Assembly (NCBI GenBank): GCA_017619755.1
Contig: JAFZRU010000024.1
Span: 1 to 54,902, forward strand
From: Prevotella sp.
Lineage (GTDB): Bacteria > Bacteroidota > Bacteroidia > Bacteroidales > Bacteroidaceae
Direction of reading: 5' to 3'
DNA: 54,902 nucleotides
Shown: piece by piece, positions 37,042 to 44,746 of the stretch
How positions within the stretch are numbered: the first letter of the stretch is position 1
Layout: the number at the start of each line of letters is the position of its first letter
Notes under the pieces: generated by a model
What the model saw: only the letters and a program-made list of their open reading frames with translations
Told to the model about the DNA's origin: nothing
The model's database searches: none
Position numbers and translations under genes: made by a program

Positions 37042-38064
37042 TTATCTCATGAGGAAGGAGTACCTGTCAACGTTCTTGAGGGCTTTTCCGGCTCCCTTTG
37101 CCACGCTGTGGAGTGGGTCGTCGGCGATGTGGAATGGTATCTGTATCTTGTCGTGCAGGCGCTTGTCGAGACCTCTGAGCAAGGCTCCTCCTCCTGTGAG
37201 GTAGATGCCGTTGTGTACGATGTCGGCATACAACTCCGGCGGGGTCTTCTCCAATGCCGAAAGCACGGCGTTCTCTATCTTCGCCACCGTCTTGTCCAAG
37301 CAGTGCGCGATTTCCTGGTAGCACACGGGCACTTCCATGGGCAGGGCCGTGATACGGTTGGGGCCATGCACGATGTAGTCCTCCGGAGCCTCGTCGCCAA
37401 GGTCGGTGAGTGCGGAGCCCACGTGTATCTTGATGCGCTCTGCCATTCGCTCTCCCACCTTGAGGTTGTGCTGGCGGCTCATATAGTCCTGGATGTCGGC
37501 GGTGAGGTCGTCGCCGGCGATGCGGATGGAGTTGTTGGAGACGATGCCGCCGAGGGAGATGACGGCAATCTCGGTGCTTCCGCCGCCGATATCTACGATC
37601 ATGTTGCCCTCCGGGGCCTCCACGTCGATGCCGATGCCGATGGCGGCGGCCATGGGCTCGAAGATGAGATAGACGTCGCGCCCGTCGGCATGCTCTGCTG
37701 AGTCTCTCACGGCCCTGAGTTCCACCTCCGTGGAGCCTGACGGCACGCCGATGACCATTCTCAGCGACGGTGTGAAGAAGCGGCTTCCCGTGTGCACCAT
37801 CTTGATGAGGCCTCGCATCATCTGCTCGCAAGCGGAGAAATCGGCTATCACGCCGTCGCGCAGGGGACGCACGGTGCGTATGTTGTCGTGTGTCTTCTCA
37901 TACATCAGTTTGGCCTTCGCTCCCACAGCCAGCATCTTGTCCGTGCGGCGGTCGAGGGCCACGACGGAAGGCTCGTCCACCACGATCTTACCATCGCTGA
38001 TGATGATGGTGTTGGCCGTGCCAAGGTCCATGGCAATGTCGCGTATGAAAGAAAAAAATCCCAT
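37042..38064 (-). CDS. mreB: Rod shape-determining protein MreB
   Basis: 340 residues. Actin-like ATPase: DLGTANTIII phosphate-1 loop, IVDIGGGSTEIAVISLGGI phosphate-2 loop, and the conserved ends IYLTGGGALLRGLD. Polymerises under the membrane and guides the elongation machinery. It follows the purH-like gene after 23 nt, an arrangement familiar in Bacteroidales. Confidence 0.96.
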   Translation of the reverse strand: MGFFSFIRDIAMDLGTANTIIISDGKIVVDEPSVVALDRRTDKMLAVGAKAKLMYEKTHDNIRTVRPLRDGVIADFSACEQMMRGLIKMVHTGSRFFTPSLRMVIGVPSGSTEVELRAVRDSAEHADGRDVYLIFEPMAAAIGIGIDVEAPEGNMIVDIGGGSTEIAVISLGGIVSNNSIRIAGDDLTADIQDYMSRQHNLKVGERMAERIKIHVGSALTDLGDEAPEDYIVHGPNRITALPMEVPVCYQEIAHCLDKTVAKIENAVLSALEKTPPELYADIVHNGIYLTGGGALLRGLDKRLHDKIQIPFHIADDPLHSVAKGAGKALKNVDRYSFLMR

Positions 38065-38087
38065 TTTCTAAGTTTTTGAACGAATTG

Positions 38088-38711
38088 TTAAAGTGTTGAT
38101 TGTGTGGAGATGTCGGCGGTTTTGTCAAACCAGTCGTGAATGGCTGTGTCGTAATGGCTCGTCACTGCGAAAGCCTTGGTGGCGAGCATGCGCCGCTCCT
38201 CAAGGCTGGTTGTCGCCCCTTTCTCCTTGACGATGCTGGTGAGGATGGCATATTCGGCCTTGCTCGGCACGATGACCACGTCGTTGAAATTCTTTGCGGC
38301 GGCCCTGATGAGGGATATTCCGCCGATGTCGATCTTTTCTATGATGTCCTGCTCGCCGGCTCCAGCTGCCACGGTGTCCTCGAAGGGATAGAGGTCCACC
38401 ACGACAAGGTCGATTTCAGGAATGTCGTACTCTTCCACCTGTTTGCGGTCTCCCTCGTTGTCGCGACGTGCGAGAATTCCTCCGAACACCTTCGGATGGA
38501 GGGTCTTCACCCTGCCGCCGAGGATGGAGGGATAGGTGGTGACACTCTCCACCTTTTGGCACTCATAGCCGAGTGTCTCAATGAACTGCTGCGTTCCCCC
38601 GGTCGAGAGGAATTTCACCCCGTTGGCATTCAAGGCCTCAAGCATCTCCTCCAATCCGTCTTTGTGGAAGACTGATATGAGAGCGGTTTTTATCTTCTTT
38701 TCGTTTGTCAT
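38088..38711 (-). CDS. purH: IMP cyclohydrolase domain protein (PurH lacking the transformylase domain)
   Basis: 207 residues from the ATG at 38711. The whole protein is the N-terminal IMP cyclohydrolase (MGS-like) domain of PurH: STGGTQQFIE, ILGGRVKTLHPKVFGGIL, VVVDLYPFEDTV, IDIGGISLIRAAAKN. Usual PurH has about 500 residues, the rest being AICAR transformylase. Here the frame ends cleanly and mreB begins 23 nt later, with no remnant of the second domain. It should catalyse ring closure of FAICAR to IMP; formylation of AICAR must be done by another protein. Its promoter is at 38739-38746. Confidence 0.9.
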   Translation of the reverse strand: MTNEKKIKTALISVFHKDGLEEMLEALNANGVKFLSTGGTQQFIETLGYECQKVESVTTYPSILGGRVKTLHPKVFGGILARRDNEGDRKQVEEYDIPEIDLVVVDLYPFEDTVAAGAGEQDIIEKIDIGGISLIRAAAKNFNDVVIVPSKAEYAILTSIVKEKGATTSLEERRMLATKAFAVTSHYDTAIHDWFDKTADISTQSTL

Positions 38712-38738
38712 TTCCAATGATTTTTTCAAATGAGGATG

Positions 38739-38746
38739 CAAAGTTA
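38739..38746 (-). promoter_or_regulatory. -7 box of the purH-mreBCD-pbp2-rodA operon (TAACTTTG)
   Basis: TAnnTTTG on the minus strand, 27 nt before the purH ATG. Confidence 0.6.
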
Positions 38747-38806
38747 CTAAAAAAACAATGTATGAATGGCATGTTTATCCCTATTTTTTAAAAATTTCCA
38801 CTTTAT

Positions 38807-38839
38807 TTTGATTTATGTTATTTTAAAATGTTAATTTTG
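38807..38839 (+). promoter_or_regulatory. Promoter of the purN-kinase gene
   Basis: TTTG at 38807-38810 and TAATTTTG at 38832-38839, 21 nt apart. The leader to the ATG at 39001 would be about 155 nt. Confidence 0.6.
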
Positions 38840-38849
38840 CAGATTGGCA

Positions 38850-38887
38850 GCAAACGGTTGCCAAGGGCTTCCATGGCGGCCTTTTTT
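38850..38887 (+). promoter_or_regulatory. Possible transcription attenuator in the purN-kinase leader
   Basis: GGTTGCCA (38856-38863) pairs with TGGCGGCC (38874-38881) over 8 bp and is followed by six T, an intrinsic-terminator form only about 15 nt after the -7 box. An alternative hairpin GCAA-ACGG-TTGC (38850-38861) uses part of the same left arm, so the two folds exclude each other. Confidence 0.45.
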
Positions 38888-39000
38888 AATAAATAGGAGA
38901 ACGACGGTCTTTCTATCACTCACAAGGCGATTTTTTATGGCAAATTTCCACCGTGAGGGTTCCGGGCCGTAACTTGTACTCATATACACATAACAACGAG

Positions 39001-40416
39001 ATGACAAAAATCAACATGGCTGTCTTCGTGTCGGGCAGCGGCAGCAATTTCGAGAACTTAGTGCATCACTTCCAATCGTCACCCATCGCCGACATCGTGC
39101 TGATGGTGAGCAACAAGTCCGACGCATACGCCATGACGCGCGCACGGAGGCTGGGCATCCCTTCCGTGGTGATGGGCAAGGCGGCACTGAACGACCCGGG
39201 CCAGATGGTGCCGTTGCTGCGCCGCTACGGCGTTGGGATGATTGTCCTGGCGGGCTTCCTGCCCATGGTTCCCGATTACCTCATCAACATGTTCCCGCAG
39301 CGCATCATCAACATCCACCCCGCCCTGCTTCCCAAATTCGGAGGGAAGGGCATGTGGGGGCACCACGTGCACGAGGCCGTGAAGGCGGCTGGCGAGACAC
39401 AGACGGGCATCACCGTGCATTATGTCACGCCGGTGTGCGACGGCGGAGAAATCATCGCGCAGTTTGCCGTGGAACTCTCGCCCGATGACACAGTAGATGA
39501 CATCGCCGCCAAAGGGCATGCCTTGGAGATGGCTCACTTCCCCGAAGTGGTGGAGCAAGTGGCCCGCGGACTGTCCGAGCAGCCGGCTTGGGAGTGTGGG
39601 GTGCAGAAACAAATCCTCTTGATCAACGACATGGCGGGCTATGGCAAGGTGGCCACGGCGGCCATGCTGCCCATACTCTCATACATGGGACTGCCCGTGT
39701 ATAATCTTCCCACCGCATTGGTTTCCAACACGTTGGACTATGGAAAATTCAACATCCTCGACACAACGGACTACATCACCGGGGTGTTCCCCGTGTGGAA
39801 AGAACTTGGCTTCCGCTTCGATGCCATCGCCACGGGCTTCATCGCCTCCGAACGCCAAGCCCGCATCGTGTCGAAATACTGCTTGGAGCAGGCTGCCAAC
39901 GGCACGGTGATTTTCGTGGACCCCATCATGGGCGACGAGGGCAAGCTATACAACGGCGTCACGCCGGCAGCCATCCGCAGCATGCGCGAAATGCTCACCG
40001 TGGCGCACCTCTGCTACCCCAACTACACGGAGGCTTGCTATCTCACTGGCATGCCCTACCACGTGGAGGGCGTGACCGCTGCCGATGCCCGCCGCTTGGT
40101 GGATGCACTGCGCGAGGTGGGAGCCAAGTCGGTGTTGATAACGAGCATTCTGGTTGACGGTGTGCATTGCGTGACGGGCTACAACCATTTCACCGACGAG
40201 TATTTCAACTTGGAATACACCGAAATTCCCGTCCATTTCCCCGGCACGGGCGACATCTTCTCCGCCGTGCTGATAGGCCATCTGCTCAAGGAGGAGACAC
40301 TCATTTCCAGCACCCGCAAGGCGATGGACGTGGTGGCGAAACTGATAGAACTCAACAAGGACAACGCCGACAAAAACCGCGGCATCCCCTTGGAAAATTT
40401 CCTCTACTTGGTGTAG
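39001..40416 (+). CDS. Fusion of phosphoribosylglycinamide formyltransferase (PurN) and pyridoxamine kinase
   Basis: 471 residues. Residues 1 to about 190 are PurN: FVSGSGSNFENL at the phosphate site, NIHPALLPKFGG with the catalytic His, and VTPVCDGGEIIAQ with the catalytic Asp; it formylates GAR in purine synthesis. Residues 201-471 are a PfkB/ribokinase-type pyridoxamine/pyridoxal kinase: QILLINDMAGYGKVA, NLPTALVSNTLDYGKF, DPIMGDEGKLYNG, PNYTEACYLTG, and GTGDIFSAV with the catalytic Asp. The kinase half starts exactly where a separate kinase usually starts, with a GTG codon (39601) where Met would be, so the genes probably fused by loss of the purN stop. No frameshift is needed. Start at 39001 matches PurN homologues. 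Confidence 0.9.
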   Translation: MTKINMAVFVSGSGSNFENLVHHFQSSPIADIVLMVSNKSDAYAMTRARRLGIPSVVMGKAALNDPGQMVPLLRRYGVGMIVLAGFLPMVPDYLINMFPQRIINIHPALLPKFGGKGMWGHHVHEAVKAAGETQTGITVHYVTPVCDGGEIIAQFAVELSPDDTVDDIAAKGHALEMAHFPEVVEQVARGLSEQPAWECGVQKQILLINDMAGYGKVATAAMLPILSYMGLPVYNLPTALVSNTLDYGKFNILDTTDYITGVFPVWKELGFRFDAIATGFIASERQARIVSKYCLEQAANGTVIFVDPIMGDEGKLYNGVTPAAIRSMREMLTVAHLCYPNYTEACYLTGMPYHVEGVTAADARRLVDALREVGAKSVLITSILVDGVHCVTGYNHFTDEYFNLEYTEIPVHFPGTGDIFSAVLIGHLLKEETLISSTRKAMDVVAKLIELNKDNADKNRGIPLENFLYLV

Positions 40417-40538
40417 GAAGACGGCGGCAATCCTCCCTGTTGTCGTAGGGAATTACTTCTATGCATTCCTAACTCCAAAAGACAAACGTCTAAGATTGAA
40501 TGATTTATGTCAAATTAACTAAAAGAAAACAAACAAGT

Positions 40539-40973
40539 ATGCAGAAAAAATTATGTTGGATATTCTTATCCATCTTTCTATGTGGCGCAACGTTGTCTTT
40601 CACCTCTTGCGGCGATGACGACGATGAAGATTCCCTTAATGCAAGCAATCTTGTAGGTACCTGGAAAATGGTGGAGTGGAACATCACACCTGAATTGGAA
40701 GATCCTGACTATGTGGAATTTCTGGGATTTATTACCGTAACGCTTAAATCCGACATGACTTACAGCTCGGATAACGGAGAAACTGGCACATGGCAGCTAA
40801 AAGGCAATACGTTTTATTCCAAATGGGAATATAGAGGTGAGACTGGTGAAGAATCTTGTCAATTCGAGTCATTCAACCACAACCAATTTGTGGTTTCCAC
40901 AACATCGCGAATACCAGATGGTCCCAATGGAAAAATCTATAAGAAAACCATTAGGTACATTCGTGTGAAGTAA
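40539..40973 (+). CDS. Lipocalin-like lipoprotein
   Basis: 144 residues from the ATG at 40539. Lipobox SFTSC gives Cys24, followed by GDDDDED, a typical Bacteroidota surface-lipoprotein signal. Then LVGTWKMVEWNI, the opening of lipocalin-like domains, and beta strands to the end. Such proteins may bind small hydrophobic molecules; no ligand is known. Monocistronic, 123 nt after the fusion gene. Confidence 0.75.
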   Translation: MQKKLCWIFLSIFLCGATLSFTSCGDDDDEDSLNASNLVGTWKMVEWNITPELEDPDYVEFLGFITVTLKSDMTYSSDNGETGTWQLKGNTFYSKWEYRGETGEESCQFESFNHNQFVVSTTSRIPDGPNGKIYKKTIRYIRVK

Positions 40974-40978
40974 GAGAC

Positions 40979-41196
40979 TTTGTGCAAAGACGGCCTGAAA
41001 GGCCAACGAGATACCAGCCCAGGGCAACGCCCTGGGTAAATAACGGAGAGTAGATTGCGCCCTGCAGGGGCAAAAGCATTAATGACATCTATAAGGCTTT
41101 TGCCCTTGCAGGGGCGATATTTGGCTCACTATATTCCCCAGGGCGTTGCCCTGGGCTGATTGCTTTTGGCCTTTCAGGCCGTTTTCAACCACACAG
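40979..41196. repeat. ~218-bp nested palindromic element, copy 1
   Basis: Three nested inverted arms: CGGCCTGAAAGGCC (40991) with GGCCTTTCAGGCCG (41168); CAGCCCAGGGCAACGCC (41015) with GGCGTTGCCCTGGGCTG (41142); GCGCCCTGCAGGGGCAAAAG (41057) with the complement near 41096; central loop 41078-41095. A second copy lies at 44834-45054. MITE- or REP-like; non-coding. Confidence 0.8.
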
Positions 41197-41259
41197 TCTG
41201 CTATTGCAACTGAAATTCCGAAAATTTACACTGAATCGGGCTGCTGCAAATTTCGGCCG

Positions 41260-41368
41260 AAAATGTGATTTTAACCCATTTTTTATGCCCGAAAATGTGA
41301 TTTTATAATTAAATTTGCAGCTGAAAATGTGATTTTAACCCAATCTTTATGCCAGAAAATGTGATTCA
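41260..41368 (+). repeat. Four-copy 32-bp tandem repeat upstream of the ATPase gene
   Basis: GAAAATGTGATTTTA-type cores start at 41260, 41292, 41324 and 41356, an exact 32-bp period. Units 1 and 3 also share AACCCA and TTATGCC. The last unit ends 6 nt before the ATPase start codon. Possibly a multi-copy operator. Confidence 0.75.
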
Positions 41369-41373
41369 ACAAT

Positions 41374-42714
41374 ATGGAACTACTTAAAAGAAAGATAGAT
41401 AAGTATCTTTTGGATTGGAAAAGCAATCCAAATAGAAAGCCTCTGATTGTGAAAGGTGCTCGTCAAGTAGGGAAGACCGTCTCCATTCGTACATTTGGCA
41501 AGGCCAACTATGAGTCGGTAATTGAAATCAACTTTGTGCTTCAGAAGAAATTCAGGGGCATTTTTGATAATGGCTATGAAGTAGAGTCGATTATCAAGAA
41601 CATCTCCCTATTGGAGCCGTCCTGGAGATTCATCCCCCATAAGACGCTTTTCTTTTTTGACGAGTTGCAGAAATGTCCCGATTGTGCCACGTCACTCAAG
41701 TCGTTTTGCGAAGATGGCAGATACGATGTCATTTGTTCCGGTTCTTTGATGGGCATTTATTATGAGGAAATCGAAAGTAATTCCGTTGGTTTCAAGGAAG
41801 ACTTCGAGATGCATTCCTTGGACTTTGAGGAGTTTCTTTGGGCAAAGGGCTATTCGCCAGAACAAGTTGAAGATTTGTATCGCCACATGGCCTCCCTGCT
41901 GCCATTCACACAGCTTGAAATGGATACGATGACCGACATATTCCGCGACTATATGAGTCTCGGAGGAATGCCAGAGGTTGTAAAGATATATATCGACAAC
42001 GGCCATTTTGGAGAGACTTTGAAACTACAACGCCAGCTGCTGAAAGACTACGAGGAGGATATCACGAAATATGCGAAGGAGAGCGACAAGGCGAAGGTTC
42101 TTGCTGTTTACAGTCATATTTCCACCTTCTTGGCGAAGGAAAACAAGAAATACCGCATTACAAAAATAGCCAAAGGAGCCAGAAACAGGGAGTACGTGGG
42201 TGCTGTGGAGTGGTTGAAGGAGGCAGGGGTCATCAATGTATGTTATTGTCTGAACAACGTGGAACTGCCATTGAAGGGAAATTACGATGTTGACAATTAC
42301 AAGATTTATTATCATGACACTGGCCTTCTCATTGCTTCCTTGGATGAAGAGGCGCAGGAGGATTTGCGTGCAAACAAGAATTTTGGTACCTACAAGGGTG
42401 CCATCTACGAAAATGTGGTAGGTGAGATGCTCCGGAAGTCGGGGTATGAACAACTCTACTTTTACAAGCACGACAATCCTGCTTTGGAGATGGACTTCTT
42501 CGTTCGAGATGCCAATTCGTTGATTCCTGTGGAAGTGAAGGCAAAGGACGGAGCTACCGTCTCGCTCAACAATCTCATCAAGGGGGATTCATTTCCTGAT
42601 GTGAAATACGGCGTGAAATTTGGACACAAGAACATCGGTTGGAACGGGCTGTTCTATACCTTCCCGTATTTCCTTGCCTTCATGTTGAAGCGCTTTCTAA
42701 AGGAACGGTCTTAA
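41374..42714 (+). CDS. ATP-binding protein, AAA_14/DUF4143 family
   Basis: 446 residues. Walker A GARQVGKT (28-35), Walker B-like LFFFDELQKCP (about 95), and a DUF4143-type C-terminal region including a PD-(D/E)XK-like segment EMDFFVRDANSLIPVEVKAKD (about 370-390). Members are widespread in Bacteroidota accessory regions; their cellular role is not established. Base composition is visibly more AT-rich than the neighbouring housekeeping genes, suggesting transfer. It lies between the two palindromic elements and converges with the TROVE gene on a shared terminator. Preceded by a 32-bp repeat array. Confidence 0.88.
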   Translation: MELLKRKIDKYLLDWKSNPNRKPLIVKGARQVGKTVSIRTFGKANYESVIEINFVLQKKFRGIFDNGYEVESIIKNISLLEPSWRFIPHKTLFFFDELQKCPDCATSLKSFCEDGRYDVICSGSLMGIYYEEIESNSVGFKEDFEMHSLDFEEFLWAKGYSPEQVEDLYRHMASLLPFTQLEMDTMTDIFRDYMSLGGMPEVVKIYIDNGHFGETLKLQRQLLKDYEEDITKYAKESDKAKVLAVYSHISTFLAKENKKYRITKIAKGARNREYVGAVEWLKEAGVINVCYCLNNVELPLKGNYDVDNYKIYYHDTGLLIASLDEEAQEDLRANKNFGTYKGAIYENVVGEMLRKSGYEQLYFYKHDNPALEMDFFVRDANSLIPVEVKAKDGATVSLNNLIKGDSFPDVKYGVKFGHKNIGWNGLFYTFPYFLAFMLKRFLKERS

Positions 42715-42769
42715 CCCCTATTCTCAAGACCCTGAACTTGAGGAGTTCACTCACATGTCTTTTTGAAAT

Positions 42770-42811
42770 AAAGGCAGGGAAACAAGACATAACGTCTGCT
42801 TCCCTGCCTTT
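42770..42811. terminator. Bidirectional terminator
   Basis: AAAGGCAGGGAA (42770-42781) pairs with TTCCCTGCCTTT (42800-42811), with an inner AGAC/GTCT. A tract on one side and T tract on the other suit both converging genes. Confidence 0.75.
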
Positions 42812-42847
42812 CTTACGGGGTAGTGCATACTACCGCTTATACAATCT

Positions 42848-44371
42848 TCATACCTCAGTTTTGTTGATGACGTCGAGGGCATCGGCACCCTTATCAATGG
42901 CTGAAAGGACATCGAACACGCGGTCGCTCCAACCGGCAATCAAATAGACGTCAGGCTCGACGAGACGCAAGGGCAGTTGACCATAGCCAGCGAGGTCGAA
43001 CAAGTAGAGCTTTGCATGGGGTGCAAGCTGCTTGTAACACCTCCAAGACTTCTCGAAAGTGGAGCTGCTCCCTGTGCTGTTCCACATCTGCATGTCGGTG
43101 AACATCATCACCTTGTCCATCACCTGGTTCTGCTCGATGAGCCAGTCAACGACCTTGTAACCATTGGTGCTGTAGCCGACAGAACCCTCAAGCTTCTCCA
43201 ACTGACGTGTAGCCATCAGGATGTTGTCGGAAGGCATGTTGACCACCTTCCACAAATCACCGAAGATACCGGCGATGACCTGCTTGCAGCGGCTCTTGAG
43301 CAACATCGACAGCAACAGGCCGATGTCGAAAAGACGCACGGTGCTCTTGGCACTGACTGTTGTATACATGGAACCACTGACATCCGAAGCGATGAGCACA
43401 CGGGTGCTCTCATCAAAGCCCTCGATGTTGGCGGCGGAGTGACGGACGGCTGTCTCCAAAGCCGACATCAGTGCCGAAGTCCCAGTGTTGTTGACCTTCT
43501 CAATCTCACGGTAGGCCGAGAGATAACGGAAGGGCAACTGCTTCGACTTGGCCACCTGGGCGGCATCAGAGAGGCGGTCGGCGACAAGTTGCAAGTCGGC
43601 GAACGACACGTCAGCCTGAAGCAGGTTGCGCAGGTTGCGCATCAAAGCCATATAGCCGAGTTTGCCACTACGCACCAATTCCTCCCACTTCTGACGGAAG
43701 GCGGCAGCCTTCTCCTCGTTGGAGGCGAACTGCTGCTGGCCAAGGGCCGACAACTCCGTCTCCCAGGTATAGGGCGTCTCCAACTGGCGGTTGACAATCT
43801 TGTCGAACAATGCCTGCTGTTGCCCATCCTTTGCCTTGGGGTGGACGAGGAAGAGTGCGTCACAGAGCTTCACCTCGAGGTTGTCACGGTTATACTTGGC
43901 GAACTGGTACTCGTCGAAGCGGTTGAACGCACGCTGCAAACCATTCTGGATCTGGCGTGAGAGCTTGCCGAGTTTCTTGCGCGGGTCAGCAGAAGGATTG
44001 CGCCACTGATAGCACATCAGCAACTCCATGATCTCATCGGCTCGTAGCACGGTCTTCTCCACGGCACGGGCCACGAGGTCATCGCCATTATGCACCTTGG
44101 CCAACTCCACAAGCAACAGCATGGGAATGCTGCGGAGATGCATCTCCGTGCGGGCATAGACGGCGAGGCGGGCGACGAACTCCGGCGACACCTTGCGCAC
44201 CAGGGCAGCGATGCGTTTGACACGCTCGTCCTCCTTCTCGTAGAACAAGTCGCTCAGCGACGCGGTCACAACGGCGGTGTAAAGTTCCAATTCGGGGGTC
44301 ATGGCGTATGCCTTGGCTCCCTCATAGTTCATCACAGTCATTTGCTCTTTCAACTTCGAATTCCAGTTCAT
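42848..44371 (-). CDS. TROVE domain protein, Ro60/Rsr homologue
   Basis: 507 residues from the ATG at 44371. Residues 1 to about 310 are the TROVE HEAT-repeat ring (e.g. FVARLAVYARTEMHLRSIPM, AFNRFDEYQFAKYNR); a von Willebrand A domain follows with an intact MIDAS motif DVSGSM (Asp330, Ser332, Ser334). Ro60 proteins bind the ends of misfolded RNAs in the ring and Y RNAs on the outer face; in bacteria the Y RNA tethers Ro to a nuclease such as PNPase (family knowledge). Two Y-RNA-like genes lie directly upstream on the same strand and probably share its promoter. No rtcB or nuclease gene is adjacent. The start agrees with homologues, and the longer frame would enter the RNA region. Confidence 0.93.
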   Translation of the reverse strand: MNWNSKLKEQMTVMNYEGAKAYAMTPELELYTAVVTASLSDLFYEKEDERVKRIAALVRKVSPEFVARLAVYARTEMHLRSIPMLLLVELAKVHNGDDLVARAVEKTVLRADEIMELLMCYQWRNPSADPRKKLGKLSRQIQNGLQRAFNRFDEYQFAKYNRDNLEVKLCDALFLVHPKAKDGQQQALFDKIVNRQLETPYTWETELSALGQQQFASNEEKAAAFRQKWEELVRSGKLGYMALMRNLRNLLQADVSFADLQLVADRLSDAAQVAKSKQLPFRYLSAYREIEKVNNTGTSALMSALETAVRHSAANIEGFDESTRVLIASDVSGSMYTTVSAKSTVRLFDIGLLLSMLLKSRCKQVIAGIFGDLWKVVNMPSDNILMATRQLEKLEGSVGYSTNGYKVVDWLIEQNQVMDKVMMFTDMQMWNSTGSSSTFEKSWRCYKQLAPHAKLYLFDLAGYGQLPLRLVEPDVYLIAGWSDRVFDVLSAIDKGADALDVINKTEV

Positions 44372-44415
44372 CTTCTTTACATCTTTAATTTTATAACATC
44401 TTTCAGCTATGAAAA

Positions 44416-44560
44416 GCAAGGCGACAGGCGAAAAGACTCTTTTACGTTGCTCTTACCAACTGAGCTACCGGACTATTAGTTAGTACAGTTAGTCCAGGCC
44501 GGACTTGAACCGGCGACCTCCGGCTTGCGATGCGAAGTATGTCTCATCTACGGCACTTGC
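44416..44560 (-). ncRNA. Y RNA-like RNA 2: tRNA mimic opened in the anticodon arm
   Basis: Outer helix GCAAG (44560-44556) with CTTGC (44420-44416), then the motif AGTGCCGTAG and its partner TTCGCCTGTCGCCT shared with RNA 1. Inside is a rearranged tRNA: T arm GCCGG-TTCAAGT-CCGGC (44514-44498), 3' acceptor strand CTGGACT, a 16-nt closing loop, 5' acceptor strand AGTCCGG (44474-44468), TA, then a full D arm GCTC-AGTTGGTAA-GAGC (44465-44449). The acceptor ends are joined, so it cannot be aminoacylated; the break lies where the anticodon arm would be. Position beside a Ro gene and this form match bacterial Y RNAs (YrlA type). Confidence 0.8.
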
Positions 44561-44565
44561 TTATA

Positions 44566-44700
44566 TGGTGTGAGGCGACAGGCGAAGAGGTTTTCTGAAC
44601 TACACCAGCGAACTGGCGGCGGGAATCGGACCCGCGACTTCGAAACCTGAATTCGACGTTCTAACCACTGCGAAGCAATCCTCTCCTACGGCACTCACCA
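44566..44700 (-). ncRNA. Y RNA-like RNA 1: tRNA mimic opened in the D loop
   Basis: Outer helix with AGTGCCGTAG (44695-44686) and TTCGCCTGTCGCCT (44586-44573), closed inside by AGAGG/CCTCT. The enclosed sequence is a tRNA in circular permutation: 3' part of the D loop GTGGTTA and D strand GAAC (44661-44658), one base, a 5-bp anticodon stem TCGAA/TTCGA with 7-nt loop TTCAGGT, AGTC, T arm GCGGG-TCCGATT-CCCGC (44635-44619), 3' acceptor CGCCAG, UUCG tetraloop, 5' acceptor CTGGTG, TA, D strand GTTC (44600-44597). The D-loop GG is kept, but T-loop position 55 is C. Not a functional tRNA; 5 nt separate it from RNA 2. Confidence 0.8.
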
Positions 44701-44746
44701 CTCTATTTTCACACTCTCAAAGAACAATTATTTTCGTTTTGCGCTG

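Noticed and set aside
38845-39000. Purine or other known riboswitch in the purN-kinase leader
   Set aside because: No three-way junction or conserved core of a known class was recognised; only the terminator-like hairpin and its alternative are visible.
41260-41368. CRISPR array
   Set aside because: Period is 32 bp with ~14-bp cores; units resemble each other between cores too, and no cas genes are near.
41374-44371. CBASS-, retron- or toxin-antitoxin-like defence system
   Set aside because: An ATPase next to structured RNAs invites this idea, but no reverse transcriptase, cyclase, effector or small toxin is present and the TROVE protein explains the RNAs.
44416-44700. Two ordinary tRNA genes on the minus strand
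   Set aside because: T and D arms are tRNA-like, but the strands are in permuted order, acceptor ends are joined by loops and no CCA-type 3' end is possible, so they are tRNA mimics.
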